Origin: Lachnospiraceae bacterium
GTDB lineage: Bacteria; Bacillota; Clostridia; Lachnospirales; Lachnospiraceae
Assembly: GCA_016281335.1 (NCBI GenBank)
Contig: JAEEIK010000080.1
Span: 1 to 64,000, forward strand
DNA: 64,000 nt
Reading direction: 5' to 3'
The notes below the pieces were generated by a model, which ran no database searches, had not been told where the DNA came from, and worked only from the letters and a program-made list of their open reading frames with translations. This document shows positions 36,462 to 45,916 of this stretch, one piece after another. Position 1 is the first letter of the stretch, and each line of letters begins with the position of its first letter. Made by a program: the position numbers and the translations under genes.

Positions 36462-37346
36462 ATGGAAAAGAAGAGTAATAAAACAGCGGTTTTACTGACC
36501 ATAGTGATCGTTCTTGCTGTAGTGATACTGGCAGGATCAATGTTTACGCTTAAAGAAGACGAGTACGCTGTGGTAACTCGTTTTAACAAGATAATAAGCA
36601 GCACGGCAGAGCCGGGGCTCTATTTCAAAGCGCCCTTTATCGATACGGTACGCCGTATACCCAGTAAGATACAGGTATATGATATCAATCCTTCGGATGT
36701 CATCACCTCCGATAAGAAGTCCATGATAGCCGATGATTATATACTCTGGCAGGTAACGGATCCGGTGGCCTTCACCAAGACACTGAATGCTTCCATTACG
36801 GGAGGCCGTGACAGAGTCGGTGTATCAGTGTACAACGCTACCAAAAACATAATCTCTTCCATGTCCCAGGACGAAGTGATCGAAGCCAGAGGCACTACCC
36901 TGACCAGGACCATAACCACAGAAGCTGCGCCCGATGTGGCAGGATACGGAATCACCATACTCCGGGCGGAAATAAAGGCACTGGAGCTTCCCGATGACAA
37001 CAAGCAGGCGGTGTACGACCGCATGATCTCCGAAAGAAAGAACATTGCGGCTTCCTATAGGGCAGCAGGTGAATCGGATGCCCAGAAGATCAGGAACGAT
37101 ACGAACAGACAGGTGTCCATTAAGAAGGCAAATGCCAAGAGGGATGCGGAGAAGATAAAGGCAGAAGGAGAGGCCGGCTATATGGAGACTCTTTCGGCTG
37201 CTTACAGCACGGAGGAGAAGGCTGAATTCTACAATTTCATCAGAGGTATCGATGCGCTGAAGAATTCTCTGTCAGGAAGCAAAAATAATACCGTGATCCT
37301 TGATAAAGATTCCGAGCTGGTACGTATATTATACGGGATGAACTAA
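36462..37346 (+). CDS. hflC: SPFH-domain membrane protein HflC
   Basis: The ATG at 36462 is preferred: GAGGAGG lies 7 nt before it, while the track's ATG at 36456 is only one base from the ribosome site. The 294-residue protein has a membrane helix (about 9-27) and SPFH domain (LKEDEYAVVTRFNKI, PGLYFKAPFIDTVRR). It ends in a coiled-coil region with the conserved SERKNIAASYRAAGESDAQK, typical of HflC. It pairs with HflK as FtsH regulator. Confidence 0.93.
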   Translation: MEKKSNKTAVLLTIVIVLAVVILAGSMFTLKEDEYAVVTRFNKIISSTAEPGLYFKAPFIDTVRRIPSKIQVYDINPSDVITSDKKSMIADDYILWQVTDPVAFTKTLNASITGGRDRVGVSVYNATKNIISSMSQDEVIEARGTTLTRTITTEAAPDVAGYGITILRAEIKALELPDDNKQAVYDRMISERKNIAASYRAAGESDAQKIRNDTNRQVSIKKANAKRDAEKIKAEGEAGYMETLSAAYSTEEKAEFYNFIRGIDALKNSLSGSKNNTVILDKDSELVRILYGMN

Positions 37347-37368
37347 AATGGTTTACCATAATTTCATC

Positions 37369-37396
37369 TTGCAAAACAGATTACTTATGTTATAAT
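37369..37396 (+). promoter_or_regulatory. Promoter of the DUF3048 lipoprotein gene
   Basis: TTGCAA and TATAAT are separated by 16 nt with TGT before the -10. GGGGAGG follows close to the ATG at 37439. Confidence 0.65.
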
Positions 37397-37438
37397 TGCT
37401 TTGATTACTTTTTTGACTTAATTTGGGGAGGAAATTTA

Positions 37439-38611
37439 ATGAAGAAGAGAGTGATAGCAGCTGCGCTTGCCATGGTTTTGATGCTTGGCGGATGCGGAGA
37501 GAAGGATAAAGAAGTCGTTGTCGGCGAGTCCATAGGCCTCGGCAATGGTGATATCCAGTCGACTGTGGCAGCACCCGGAGATGAGACACCGGTTGTCTCT
37601 GATGAAGGCGGATATGAGGAGGAGGAAGAAGTATTGCCTCCCGGAAAATACAGGAGTGAGCTGACCAACGAGATCATCGATGATGATATCAAGAACCAGC
37701 GTCCCATCGCAGTAATGGTGGATAACGAGGTAACGGCTCTCGATCACTTCGGAGTTAATGAGGCTGATATCGTATATGAGATCATGAACTCTACGATGAA
37801 TGACCGCGTTACCCGTCTTATGTGCATCGTGAAGGACTGGACCGAGATAAAGCAGTTCGGTAGCGTCAGAAGTACACGTCCCACCAACTTCATGCTGGCA
37901 GCAGAATACAATGCGATCCTCTGTCATGACGGCGGTCCTTACTATATCAATAACTATATAGCCAAAGACTATACCAATAACTTAAGCGGCGGTTTTGCGC
38001 GTTTCAGCAACGGCAAGGCTACCGAGTTTACTGAGTATATCACTTATGAAGGTTATACCAATCCCAACACAGGCAAGAGCTATGACGGTCTGGGCAAGCG
38101 TATAGATTCTGCAGGATATACAAGAGAATACAACGAGTATTATCCCGGTGAGCACTTCGAGTTTACGACCAGAGAGCAGAACCTCTCAAATGATTACGGC
38201 GTGATGGCAAAGAAGGCTGAGAAAGTAAAGCTTCCTTTCAAGCACAACGGTTCCGAGCTGCATTACAATCCGGACACCAAGACTTACGAGTATTACGAAT
38301 ATAACAGGCCTCATGTTGATGCTCTGCACGGCAACGAGGTAACTAGCTTCAAGAATGTTATCATCCAGAAGTGCAGCTTCGCACAGCTGGATTCCAAGGG
38401 ATATCTGGTATATAACGTACTGGTGAGCACACCCTGGGACGGCTACTACCTGACTAACGGAGAGGCGGTGCCTATCACCTGGACCAAGACAAAGGAAGAC
38501 GGTCTGACCGATTTCAGAAATGCTGCAGGCAATCCTCTTGTACTCAGCACAGGCAAGACCTATATCACGCTGGTACCCGATGACAGCTGGGACAAACTGG
38601 TTATAGAATAA
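37439..38611 (+). CDS. YerB-like DUF3048 lipoprotein
   Basis: The 390-residue protein starts with a lipoprotein signal (MKKRVIAAALAMVLMLGGC), then a Glu-rich linker and the DUF3048 domain: QRPIAVMVDNEVTALDHFGV, ADIVYEIMN, FGSVRSTRPTNFMLAAEYNAILCHDGG. The C-terminal companion domain has NVIIQKCS and GYYLTNGEAVPITWTK. Members such as B. subtilis YerB are anchored outside the membrane and are of unknown biochemical role. It is monocistronic with hairpins downstream. Confidence 0.9.
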   Translation: MKKRVIAAALAMVLMLGGCGEKDKEVVVGESIGLGNGDIQSTVAAPGDETPVVSDEGGYEEEEEVLPPGKYRSELTNEIIDDDIKNQRPIAVMVDNEVTALDHFGVNEADIVYEIMNSTMNDRVTRLMCIVKDWTEIKQFGSVRSTRPTNFMLAAEYNAILCHDGGPYYINNYIAKDYTNNLSGGFARFSNGKATEFTEYITYEGYTNPNTGKSYDGLGKRIDSAGYTREYNEYYPGEHFEFTTREQNLSNDYGVMAKKAEKVKLPFKHNGSELHYNPDTKTYEYYEYNRPHVDALHGNEVTSFKNVIIQKCSFAQLDSKGYLVYNVLVSTPWDGYYLTNGEAVPITWTKTKEDGLTDFRNAAGNPLVLSTGKTYITLVPDDSWDKLVIE

Positions 38612-38634
38612 AAAAGATAACAATGGACCAAGGG

Positions 38635-38689
38635 AGTCTCCGCTGAAATACGGCGGAGATTCTTTAGTGTAACGGATAAACCGTTATAC
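38635..38689 (+). terminator. Tandem hairpins, probable weak terminator
   Basis: AGTCTCCGC pairs with GCGGAGATT (38653-38661), followed by CTTTA. A second hairpin GTGTAACGG/CCGTTATAC (38667-38689) comes directly after. The U-run is short, so termination may be partial and allow read-through to the antiporter. Confidence 0.5.
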
Positions 38690-38733
38690 CAAAGAAAGAT
38701 AAATATGCGCACTCGCGCGCAAGGAGGACTACA

Positions 38734-39924
38734 ATGGAAACCTATATGATCCTCAGAGATCTTGCGATCATCATACTTACTGCGAAATTTATGGGACTTG
38801 TTGCGAAAAAGTGCAAGGCACCCATGGTGGTAGGAGAGATAATTGCCGGACTGATACTGGGACCGGCTCTGTTAAAGCTGGTTCAGCCTTCAGACTTCAT
38901 AAGCCAGATGGCTTCCATCGGCGTGGTCCTTATCATGTTTTCCGCAGGACTTGAGACCAATCTTAAGGAACTGAAAAAATCCGGCCTTATCGCCCTGCTG
39001 GTTGCCTGCGTAGGCGTGTTTGTGCCGCTGGCGGGCGGAGCCTTCATGTATATGTGTATCAACGGCTTTGCAGGCTGGGGGAGTGAAGAATTCTTCAGGG
39101 CGCTTTTCATAGGCTGCATAATGACTGCCACGAGCGTCGGCATCACGGTTGAGACGCTGCGTGAGATGGGATATTTAAGCGGACGTGTGGGACAGACCAT
39201 ACTGAGCGCCGCCATCATAGATGATGTGATAGGCATAGTTGTACTTACCTTTGTGCTGGGATTGAAAGATCCCACAAGCGACAGCAAGACAGTACTGCTG
39301 AAAACCGTGGCATTCCTGATACTCAGCGTGGTATGCGGTTATATAATTTACAGGATAGCAAAGTGGACCGATGCCAGATATCCGCATACAAGACGTATCC
39401 CTATCATGGGACTCGGACTCTGTTTTATACTTTCATATATCGCAGAGAGATACTTCGGCATTGCAGATATCACGGGCGCATATATAGCAGGCATCATACT
39501 CTGCAATATACGTGATGCTTCATACATAGACAGAAAGATAAGCATAAACAGCTATATGATATTTGCGCCGGTCTTCTTCGTGAGTATCGGTTTGAAAACC
39601 GACTTTACCAAGGTTGATGCGGGTATGTTGCTGTTCTCTGTGGCCTTTGTGATCGTGGCTATGCTGGCCAAAGTAATAGGCTGCGGACTGACCGGAAAAC
39701 TCTGCGGATTCAAGTGGATAGACAGTCTGAAGATAGGCGTTGGTATGATGACGCGCGGTGAAGTGGCGCTGATCATCACCAATAAAGGACTGAATCTCGG
39801 AATAATCGATTCTTCATACTTTACGGCAGTGATATTACTGATTATAATATCAAGTATATCGGTACCGATATTGCTGAAACTGTTGTATACCAAAGCACCC
39901 GATCCGGTAGTGGAGAAAACATGA
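38734..39924 (+). CDS. Cation:proton antiporter, CPA2/Kef type
   Basis: The 396-residue protein has about 12 membrane helices and CPA2 motifs: APMVVGEIIAGLILGP, MFSAGLETNLKEL, AAIIDDVIGIVVL (the paired Asp of the ion site) and GLKTDFT near the second half. It lacks the TrkA-N domain of full KefB/C. It exchanges Na+ or K+ for protons across the membrane. AAGGAGG precedes the ATG, and a small hairpin TGCGC/GCGCA ends at that site. It overlaps the following lipoprotein gene by 4 nt. Confidence 0.9.
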   Translation: METYMILRDLAIIILTAKFMGLVAKKCKAPMVVGEIIAGLILGPALLKLVQPSDFISQMASIGVVLIMFSAGLETNLKELKKSGLIALLVACVGVFVPLAGGAFMYMCINGFAGWGSEEFFRALFIGCIMTATSVGITVETLREMGYLSGRVGQTILSAAIIDDVIGIVVLTFVLGLKDPTSDSKTVLLKTVAFLILSVVCGYIIYRIAKWTDARYPHTRRIPIMGLGLCFILSYIAERYFGIADITGAYIAGIILCNIRDASYIDRKISINSYMIFAPVFFVSIGLKTDFTKVDAGMLLFSVAFVIVAMLAKVIGCGLTGKLCGFKWIDSLKIGVGMMTRGEVALIITNKGLNLGIIDSSYFTAVILLIIISSISVPILLKLLYTKAPDPVVEKT

Positions 39925-40412
39925 GATCAAGATCGATTAAAAAATCAGTGATCGCATTACTTCTGAGCGCGACCCTCTTTGGCTGCGGTAAGAGAGATGT
40001 TGTGGACTTTACGGGAAAAGAAGGTATATCGCCGCCCGTAAGACGTACGGAAGAAGACGGCTCCGAGGGGCTCTATGAGATAGACCAGAGCCTGCTTGAA
40101 AAGGATGTTAAGATAGTCTTTGTTAATACCTGCGGAAAAGATATTGAAAAGCTTAATGTGACTTTTTCTTCCGATCCCTCAAGCGTTATAGAGATATTAA
40201 ACGGAAAGAAGTTCAAGGACGGCAGCCTGTTTGAATACAGTGATGCCACGCTCAGCAAACTGAACGGCAGGAACAATCTGAAACTGTCCGTTAAAGCGGA
40301 CACCAAAAAAGAAGGAGAGCTGGACTTCGGAACCATAGGCCTGCTTGACCTTTCAGATACGACACTGATACTTGATAAAGATAAAGACCGCTGGGTGATA
40401 CACAGGGATTAA
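39921..40412 (+). CDS. Small lipoprotein coupled to the antiporter
   Basis: The 163-residue protein has a positively charged start, hydrophobic stretch and lipobox (ATLFGC), so it should be a membrane lipoprotein. The mature part is Asp/Lys/Ser-rich with no recognised domain. It begins at an ATGA overlap with the antiporter, suggesting related function or shared expression. Its last 4 nt overlap the end of the convergent histidine kinase gene. Confidence 0.75.
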   Translation: MRSRSIKKSVIALLLSATLFGCGKRDVVDFTGKEGISPPVRRTEEDGSEGLYEIDQSLLEKDVKIVFVNTCGKDIEKLNVTFSSDPSSVIEILNGKKFKDGSLFEYSDATLSKLNGRNNLKLSVKADTKKEGELDFGTIGLLDLSDTTLILDKDKDRWVIHRD

Positions 40413-41851
40413 TCCAGGATATCGTCTTCCTCGTCATCATCTTCGGAAGAAAGGGGAAGTGAGAAAATGAATTCGCTTCCGACGCCTTCGGTAGAGATAA
40501 CATTGATGTTTTCGCCGTGGGCGCGGATAATCTCTCTTGTTATGGACAGGCCGAGGCCTGTTCCTTTTTTATCCTTGCCTCTTGAGATATCGGTCTTGTA
40601 GAAGCGGTCAAAGACCAGAGGTACGCTGTCCTTGGGTATGCCTATGCCGCTGTCTTTTACGGAGACGAAGACCTTGTTGTGTCTTATTGAAGTATCTATG
40701 ACTATGTCGGAGTTTCTGTGACTGAATTTGATCGCATTATCTATAAGGTTGTATAGTACCTGCTGTATCCTGGACAGATCCGCATAGACAAGAAGCTTTT
40801 CTCCTGTCAGTGAAAGCCTGAAGGAGATCTTTTTCTCGCGGCAGCTTCCTTCAAAAGTGGAGATGGTCTTTCTTATCACTTCATTCACATCAAAGCTGCT
40901 CTTTTCCAGTATCATGCCCTGGGTATTAAGGTTGTTGAGCGTAAGCAGATTGTTTGTTAATTTGATGAGCCTGTCGGTCTCGTTGATCACTATGCCTATG
41001 TATTTGGGATACATCTCTTCAGGTATGGTGCCGTCCTTCATGGCTTCCAGATAACCCTTGATGGAAGTAAGGGGAGAACGGAAGTCGTGGGAAACATTGG
41101 CAACAAGATGCTTCTGATTGTCTTCACCTTTAGCCAGTTCCTGAGCCATATAAGAAAGGGAGGCGGCAAGATAACCGATCTCGTCATCACTTTCAATGGA
41201 GATCTCGTAGCGCAGATTGCCGGCAGCATACTGCTCTGTTGCCGTTATGATGCGAAGCAGCGGCCCGTATACAAGTTCCGAGAAGAAGATCAGTATGATC
41301 AGCGATAAGAGGAAAAGTATGAGCAGCATGATATAGTCTATGTTAACGAGAGTATTGGTGCTGCTTTCAAGAAGCGAGATATCATAGTGTATCACAAGAT
41401 AACCTCGGACCGTGTAATTGGTGGTGACAGGGGCTGCAACCGAAAGATGATCGGTCTCAAACTGATCATAAAAACGTCCTATACTGTAAAAGGATCCGGA
41501 CAGTTTGGTGATATCAAAACCATTGACCGAAGCCGGATCGTCAATGTTTATCTCTGATGCGGAATCAAGAACGATCAGACCGGAAGGGTTTAAAATCTGT
41601 ATGCGGGCATTTATTATCCTGGAGATCGCATCGATATTTGTTTTTACTGTGGTAAGGGATAACTCATTGCGGTAAAGCTCGGTGGCATCCGTATCGGCAA
41701 GAGTGTTTGCGACATTATAAAGCTCTTCGGCCTTGCTCTTCTGCAGCTGCTTGGTAGTCATCTGCTGCATGAAAGTCGCCACTATCACAAAGCCGAACAC
41801 GCCGAAGATAAAATAGGCTATGAGCATTTTAAGATAAAGCGTTCTTTTCAT
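40409..41851 (-). CDS. Sensor histidine kinase
   Basis: The 480-residue kinase has membrane helices at about 8-28 and 165-190 flanking an extracytoplasmic sensor of about 135 residues. HAMP follows, then HisKA with the phosphorylated His in VANVSHDFRSPLTSIKGYL, and HATPase_c with N box NLIDNAIKFS, DSGIGIP and GTGLGLSI. It overlaps the response regulator gene by 4 nt. The signal is unknown. Confidence 0.95.
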   Translation of the reverse strand: MKRTLYLKMLIAYFIFGVFGFVIVATFMQQMTTKQLQKSKAEELYNVANTLADTDATELYRNELSLTTVKTNIDAISRIINARIQILNPSGLIVLDSASEINIDDPASVNGFDITKLSGSFYSIGRFYDQFETDHLSVAAPVTTNYTVRGYLVIHYDISLLESSTNTLVNIDYIMLLILFLLSLIILIFFSELVYGPLLRIITATEQYAAGNLRYEISIESDDEIGYLAASLSYMAQELAKGEDNQKHLVANVSHDFRSPLTSIKGYLEAMKDGTIPEEMYPKYIGIVINETDRLIKLTNNLLTLNNLNTQGMILEKSSFDVNEVIRKTISTFEGSCREKKISFRLSLTGEKLLVYADLSRIQQVLYNLIDNAIKFSHRNSDIVIDTSIRHNKVFVSVKDSGIGIPKDSVPLVFDRFYKTDISRGKDKKGTGLGLSITREIIRAHGENINVISTEGVGSEFIFSLPLSSEDDDEEDDILD

Positions 41852-42552
41852 AGCACTTCAAATTTATATCCTACACCCCATATGGTGGAAAGTTTCCAGG
41901 ACCTGTGGTCTTTGATCTTTTCCCTGAGTCTTTTGATATGTACATCTACGGTACGGGAGTCGCCGGCATAGTCGTAACCCCAGACCTGATTGAGCAGCTG
42001 TTCTCTCGTATATACGTGATTGGGAGAGGAAGCCAGGAAATAAAGGAGTTCCAGCTCCTTGGGCGGCAGATCCAGCTTCTTATCACAGTAGGTCACGCTG
42101 TAATTGGCGCGATTGATTATAAGATCGGGGAATCTTACTTCATCTTCTCCGACTATCTCCGGCTCAACTGCGGGAGCAACCGGCTTATATCTTCTGAGGA
42201 CCGCTTTTACGCGGGCGACCAGTTCCTTGGAGTCAAAAGGTTTCTCCATATAATCATCGGCGCCGAGTTCGAGGCCGAGTACTTTATCGAAGACCTCGCC
42301 TTTTGCGGAGAGGAGTATGATCGGTATCGAAGAAGTGGCGCGGACTTCGCGGCATACCTGGTAACCGTCTATGCCGGGGAGCATCAGATCAAGAAGGATC
42401 AGATTGGGAGCAAAGCTTTTCACCGCTTCCAGTGCGGATTCACCGTCTCCTACTATCATGGTCTCAAAGCATTCCTTTGTAAGATAAAGACTTACGAGTT
42501 CTGCGATATTCTCGTCATCATCAACTACAAGGATCTTCTGTTTTGCTGACAT
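41848..42552 (-). CDS. OmpR/PhoB-family response regulator
   Basis: The 234-residue protein has a receiver domain with acidic pocket DDDEN, phospho-acceptor Asp in LILLDLMLPG, and the conserved Thr/Ser and Lys (LLSAKGE, MEKPF). A winged-helix DNA-binding domain follows (LPPKELELLYFLASSP, TVDVHIKRLREKI). It is preceded by mutS2 with a 13-nt gap and followed by its kinase with an ATGA overlap. Confidence 0.95.
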   Translation of the reverse strand: MSAKQKILVVDDDENIAELVSLYLTKECFETMIVGDGESALEAVKSFAPNLILLDLMLPGIDGYQVCREVRATSSIPIILLSAKGEVFDKVLGLELGADDYMEKPFDSKELVARVKAVLRRYKPVAPAVEPEIVGEDEVRFPDLIINRANYSVTYCDKKLDLPPKELELLYFLASSPNHVYTREQLLNQVWGYDYAGDSRTVDVHIKRLREKIKDHRSWKLSTIWGVGYKFEVL

Positions 42553-42565
42553 TTTATTCCTCCTT

Positions 42566-44968
42566 TTACAGTTCCACTATTGTAACGCCCGCATCCCCTT
42601 CTCCGTGCGTAGCCAGATCAAAACTCTTTACGCCGGGATGGAAACGGAGATAATCATGTATGCCTTTTCGCAAAGCGCCTGTGCCTTTTCCGTGCACGAT
42701 TCTTATCTTATCAAGCCTGCTCATCATTGCGTCGTCTATATATTTATCAAGCAGTGAGAGAGCGTCATCAACTGTCTGGCCGATAAGATTGATCTCGGGA
42801 GAGATCGTGGAGACTTTGGCTGAAGAAAAGGATCCTGCCGAAGTCTTCTTTGCGGCTGTCTTCTTATCAGTGATCTCCGTAAGGTCGGAGAGCTTTACCT
42901 TGGAAGTGATGATGCCGCATTGTACACTTACATTGCCGTTCTTGTCCGGTTTGGAGACGATGGTGCCGTCCACATCCATGCTCAGCACATGGACGGAGGT
43001 GCCGGGAACGGCGTTCTTTTCAGAGATCGTAACCACATCAGCGGCTTTTTCCTTCTGATATTTTTGGGAATTCTTCATGGCCTCTGCATAGAGGGCTTCC
43101 TCGTGTTTGGAGATGTATTCGCGGACATTGCTGCGTTTCTTCTCCATGGTCTGTATCTTCATCGGAGCGCCCTGATTGTTAAAGGCGCGTATGGTCTCAT
43201 CTGCAACGGACTTGGCATCGGAGAGTATATCCTTTGCTTCTTCCCTTGCTTCGTTGATGATGCGCTCACGCTGATTGATTATCCTGTCTTCTTTTTCGGC
43301 AAGCTCCTGTTCCCTTAAGCTGATCTCTTTTTTCTGTTTTTCAAAATCGCCGAGTTCTTTTTCCAGGCGAACCCGCTTGGAATCAAGATCGGAGATCAGG
43401 TCTTCGAGACTTGCCTGATCGGTGCTGATATGCTTGCCCGCAGCTTCTATGATAGCATCGGGAAGACCTAATTTCTTTGATATGGCAAAAGCATTACTCT
43501 TGCCGGGTATGCCGATCAACAGGCGGTAGGTGGGACTTAAGGTCTCAACGTTAAATTCACAGCAGGCATTTTCAACGCCTTCTGTGGTGATGGCGTAGGT
43601 CTTGAGTTCATTGTAATGGGTAGTGGCCATTACGCGTATGCCTTTTTTGTGAAGGTGCTCGAGTATGGCAGTGGCAAGAGCCGCGCCCTCAGTAGGATCG
43701 GTGCCTGCGCCCAGCTCATCGAAAAGACAGAGCGAGCGCTTATTCACATGCTTGAGTATCTGCACTATGGAAGTCATATGGGAGGAGAAGGTGGAGAGGC
43801 TCTGTTCTATGCTCTGCTCATCTCCTATGTCGGCATAAACATCTTCAAATACCGAAAGCTCCGAACGGTCAAGTGTCGGTATATGCAGTCCGGCCTGGCC
43901 CATAAGGGCAAGGAGTCCCGTGGTCTTCAGTGATACGGTCTTACCGCCGGTATTGGGACCGGTGATGATCAGAGAAGTGAATTCTTCACCCAGGGAAATA
44001 TTGATCGGTACTGCCTTTGCGGGATCCAGAAGAGGATGTCTTGCGCTCCTCAGTTTGATCCTGCCTTCCTCATTGTATACGGGTTTGGTAGCGTTGAGCT
44101 TCAGCGCATATTTGGCCTTTGCGAACATGAAGTCAAGCAGGGTGACCAGTTTCTGGTCCTCGGTGATGATATCCGCGGACTGGGCTACCTGTGCGGTAAG
44201 GGCTGTAAGTATGCGGCCTATCTCTTCCTGTTCGTCCAGATACAGCTGTGTGAGCTTATTGTTGAGCTCTACTATGGCAGCAGGCTCAATGAAAAAGGTG
44301 GAGCCTGTTGAAGACTGGTCATGCACTATGCCCGGTACCTTGGAACGATGCTCTGCTTTAACGGGAATACAGTAACGGTCACCTCTCATGGTAACCACCG
44401 CATCCTGCAGATACTGGGCGTAAGAACCGCTTACCATCTGATTGAGCTGGGAGTGGATGCGCCCGGAGTAGACCGAGAAGGAATTCCTTATATCCTTAAG
44501 AGCAGCGCTGGCATCATTGGCGATGGTATCATCCGGCATGATGCAGCGGGTGATCTCATTCGCAAGTTTCGGAAGAGGCAGTAGTCCTGCGAAATACGGG
44601 CTTAAATCATCATGATAATCCTCAACACCGCTTACGGAAGCGTATTTCCTGTCATATTCGATAAGAGAATCCACCAGCAGAAGGAGACGTCCCATTGAGT
44701 TAAGTTCCGAAGGACTCATGACTTTGCCGATAACCGCGCCTTTCATCAGTTCGCGTGTATCAAAATTGGCGCCGAAAGAAATACGGTCGTCCTTCAAGAG
44801 TCTGTTAAGGGCGGCTTCCGTTTCGTTCTGTGCTTTGGCTATCCATTCCGGATTGGAAGACGGACGGAGATTGTCACACATGCGGACTGCGGGCTGACTC
44901 ACGGCGCAGGCCTTCAGCTGATCTTTTATCTTGTTAAATTCCAGTGTATGTAAAACCTTATTATTCAT
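42566..44968 (-). CDS. mutS2: MutS2 recombination-suppressor / ribosome-rescue ATPase
   Basis: The 800-residue protein has the MutS core without mismatch-recognition domains: a helical lever region, then ABC-type ATPase with Walker A TGPNTGGKTVSLK, SLCLFDELGAGTDPTEG and ATTHYNELK. A coiled coil (about 520-620) and a KOW-like linker follow. The C-terminal Smr nuclease domain has INLIGQTVDDALSLLDKY and IVHGKGTGALRKGI. MutS2 is linked to suppression of homologous recombination and to splitting collided ribosomes. It heads an operon with the two-component system. Confidence 0.96.
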   Translation of the reverse strand: MNNKVLHTLEFNKIKDQLKACAVSQPAVRMCDNLRPSSNPEWIAKAQNETEAALNRLLKDDRISFGANFDTRELMKGAVIGKVMSPSELNSMGRLLLLVDSLIEYDRKYASVSGVEDYHDDLSPYFAGLLPLPKLANEITRCIMPDDTIANDASAALKDIRNSFSVYSGRIHSQLNQMVSGSYAQYLQDAVVTMRGDRYCIPVKAEHRSKVPGIVHDQSSTGSTFFIEPAAIVELNNKLTQLYLDEQEEIGRILTALTAQVAQSADIITEDQKLVTLLDFMFAKAKYALKLNATKPVYNEEGRIKLRSARHPLLDPAKAVPINISLGEEFTSLIITGPNTGGKTVSLKTTGLLALMGQAGLHIPTLDRSELSVFEDVYADIGDEQSIEQSLSTFSSHMTSIVQILKHVNKRSLCLFDELGAGTDPTEGAALATAILEHLHKKGIRVMATTHYNELKTYAITTEGVENACCEFNVETLSPTYRLLIGIPGKSNAFAISKKLGLPDAIIEAAGKHISTDQASLEDLISDLDSKRVRLEKELGDFEKQKKEISLREQELAEKEDRIINQRERIINEAREEAKDILSDAKSVADETIRAFNNQGAPMKIQTMEKKRSNVREYISKHEEALYAEAMKNSQKYQKEKAADVVTISEKNAVPGTSVHVLSMDVDGTIVSKPDKNGNVSVQCGIITSKVKLSDLTEITDKKTAAKKTSAGSFSSAKVSTISPEINLIGQTVDDALSLLDKYIDDAMMSRLDKIRIVHGKGTGALRKGIHDYLRFHPGVKSFDLATHGEGDAGVTIVEL

Positions 44969-45004
44969 AACTTATAGAATACCATAGAATACAGCATTTC
45001 TCAA

Positions 45005-45037
45005 CAAAAAAAGAGTTCCGCTTTCACGGAACTCTTT
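45005..45037 (-). terminator. Rho-independent terminator of the 222-aa protein gene
   Basis: On the minus strand, AAAGAGTTCCG pairs with CGGAACTCTTT around TGAAAG and runs into TTTTTTTT. It separates the upstream gene from mutS2. Confidence 0.92.
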
Positions 45038-45053
45038 CATCTTGAGAAGTCTA

Positions 45054-45722
45054 TCACGTTTCGCTCTTGAATTGATCGGCATAACTGTCAAACAGAGACT
45101 GTACTGCGCCGTAGGTCTCCTGGCTGATGTCAGGGAGCTTGTCACCCCACGCGCTGGTAGCCTGCTTGAAACCTTTCTCGAAAGCCTTGCGCATGTCTTC
45201 CATCTTGTCGGGATCTCCGCCTGTAAGAGCCTTTGCAAAATCGAAGATACGCTCCGATGTCTGCTTAACACCCCAATAGCCGTCCTCGGCAATGTCTGCC
45301 TTAGCCTGGGCCCGGGTAGCGGGATCTACCTCAAGATTCTCAAATACGCTCTTAAGGTTCTTTCCGTTGGCGATGTCAAAAGTCTGTCCCTGCTTTGAGA
45401 TAAGCTTGTTGACGATGTCCATCAGCTGCTGGGAACGTGCTTCCGCATCTGCCTTGAGCTGGGAAACCAGTCCGGTATCCTGCTTGTAGCTCTTGGTGTT
45501 CTCTGCTGCTGCTTTGGCAGCCTGCACATCGGTACTGTGCTCATAGATCACTCCGTTGCTTGCAGCGGGAGCATTCTTGTTCACTAAACTGGTGCTGGCT
45601 ACTTCATCGCCTGAACTGTCGGTCTTGGTCTTTACGTTCGGCTCATAGTTGTAAACTTTTTCCGAACTGGCTACTGTCGCTACACTTCCCGTAATTCCGT
45701 TTACGCTCATTTTTCTCACCAT
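45054..45722 (-). CDS. Conserved hypothetical protein, 222 aa
   Basis: The N-terminal half is Ser/Thr/Ala/Lys-rich and likely disordered. The C-terminal half is helical and conserved-looking: YWGVKQTSERIFDFAKALTG and MEDMRKAFEKGFKQATSAWG. The second half recalls DUF5610-type proteins, known mostly from flagellated bacteria, but I cannot confirm this. The second Met, at 45710 (MSVNGITGSV), is a plausible true start because GGTGAG lies just upstream. It has no signal peptide. It is monocistronic with its own promoter and terminator, which suggests substantial expression. Confidence 0.8.
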   Translation of the reverse strand: MVRKMSVNGITGSVATVASSEKVYNYEPNVKTKTDSSGDEVASTSLVNKNAPAASNGVIYEHSTDVQAAKAAAENTKSYKQDTGLVSQLKADAEARSQQLMDIVNKLISKQGQTFDIANGKNLKSVFENLEVDPATRAQAKADIAEDGYWGVKQTSERIFDFAKALTGGDPDKMEDMRKAFEKGFKQATSAWGDKLPDISQETYGAVQSLFDSYADQFKSET

Positions 45723-45763
45723 TCCTTTCTGATTTTCTATGTAGCGCCTATAGATACAGAATC

Positions 45764-45792
45764 ATGATACCATATCCAAATGCGTTTGTAAA
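45764..45792 (-). promoter_or_regulatory. Promoter of the 222-aa protein gene
   Basis: On the minus strand, TTTACA and TATCAT are separated by 17 nt, with ATGG before the -10, the same extended -10 context as two glycan promoters. The rest of the 194-nt divergent gap contains no gene. Confidence 0.7.
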
Positions 45793-45824
45793 GGGTAAAT
45801 TTAATTTTTTGCTCAATATTTTAT

Positions 45825-45852
45825 TGCGTTTGGATTCTGATTGTGATAGTAT
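45825..45852 (+). promoter_or_regulatory. Possible promoter of the recU operon
   Basis: TTGCGT and TAGTAT are separated by 16 nt, 64 nt before the first start codon. The -10 is poor, so this is tentative. Confidence 0.35.
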
Positions 45853-45916
45853 ATTTAAGGGTGCGTATGCGCCTAAAACGTCTGATATACAGGCGGCAGT
45901 TTAATGGGGGGTGTTG

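Noticed and set aside
38706-38721. Hairpin TGCGC/GCGCA before the antiporter as a riboswitch
   Set aside because: Only a 5-bp stem with no known riboswitch core; kept as a remark in the antiporter entry.
41905-42549. 214-aa plus-strand ORF antisense to the response regulator
   Set aside because: It is a shadow of the strongly coding OmpR-family gene, with no ribosome site and no recognisable protein features.
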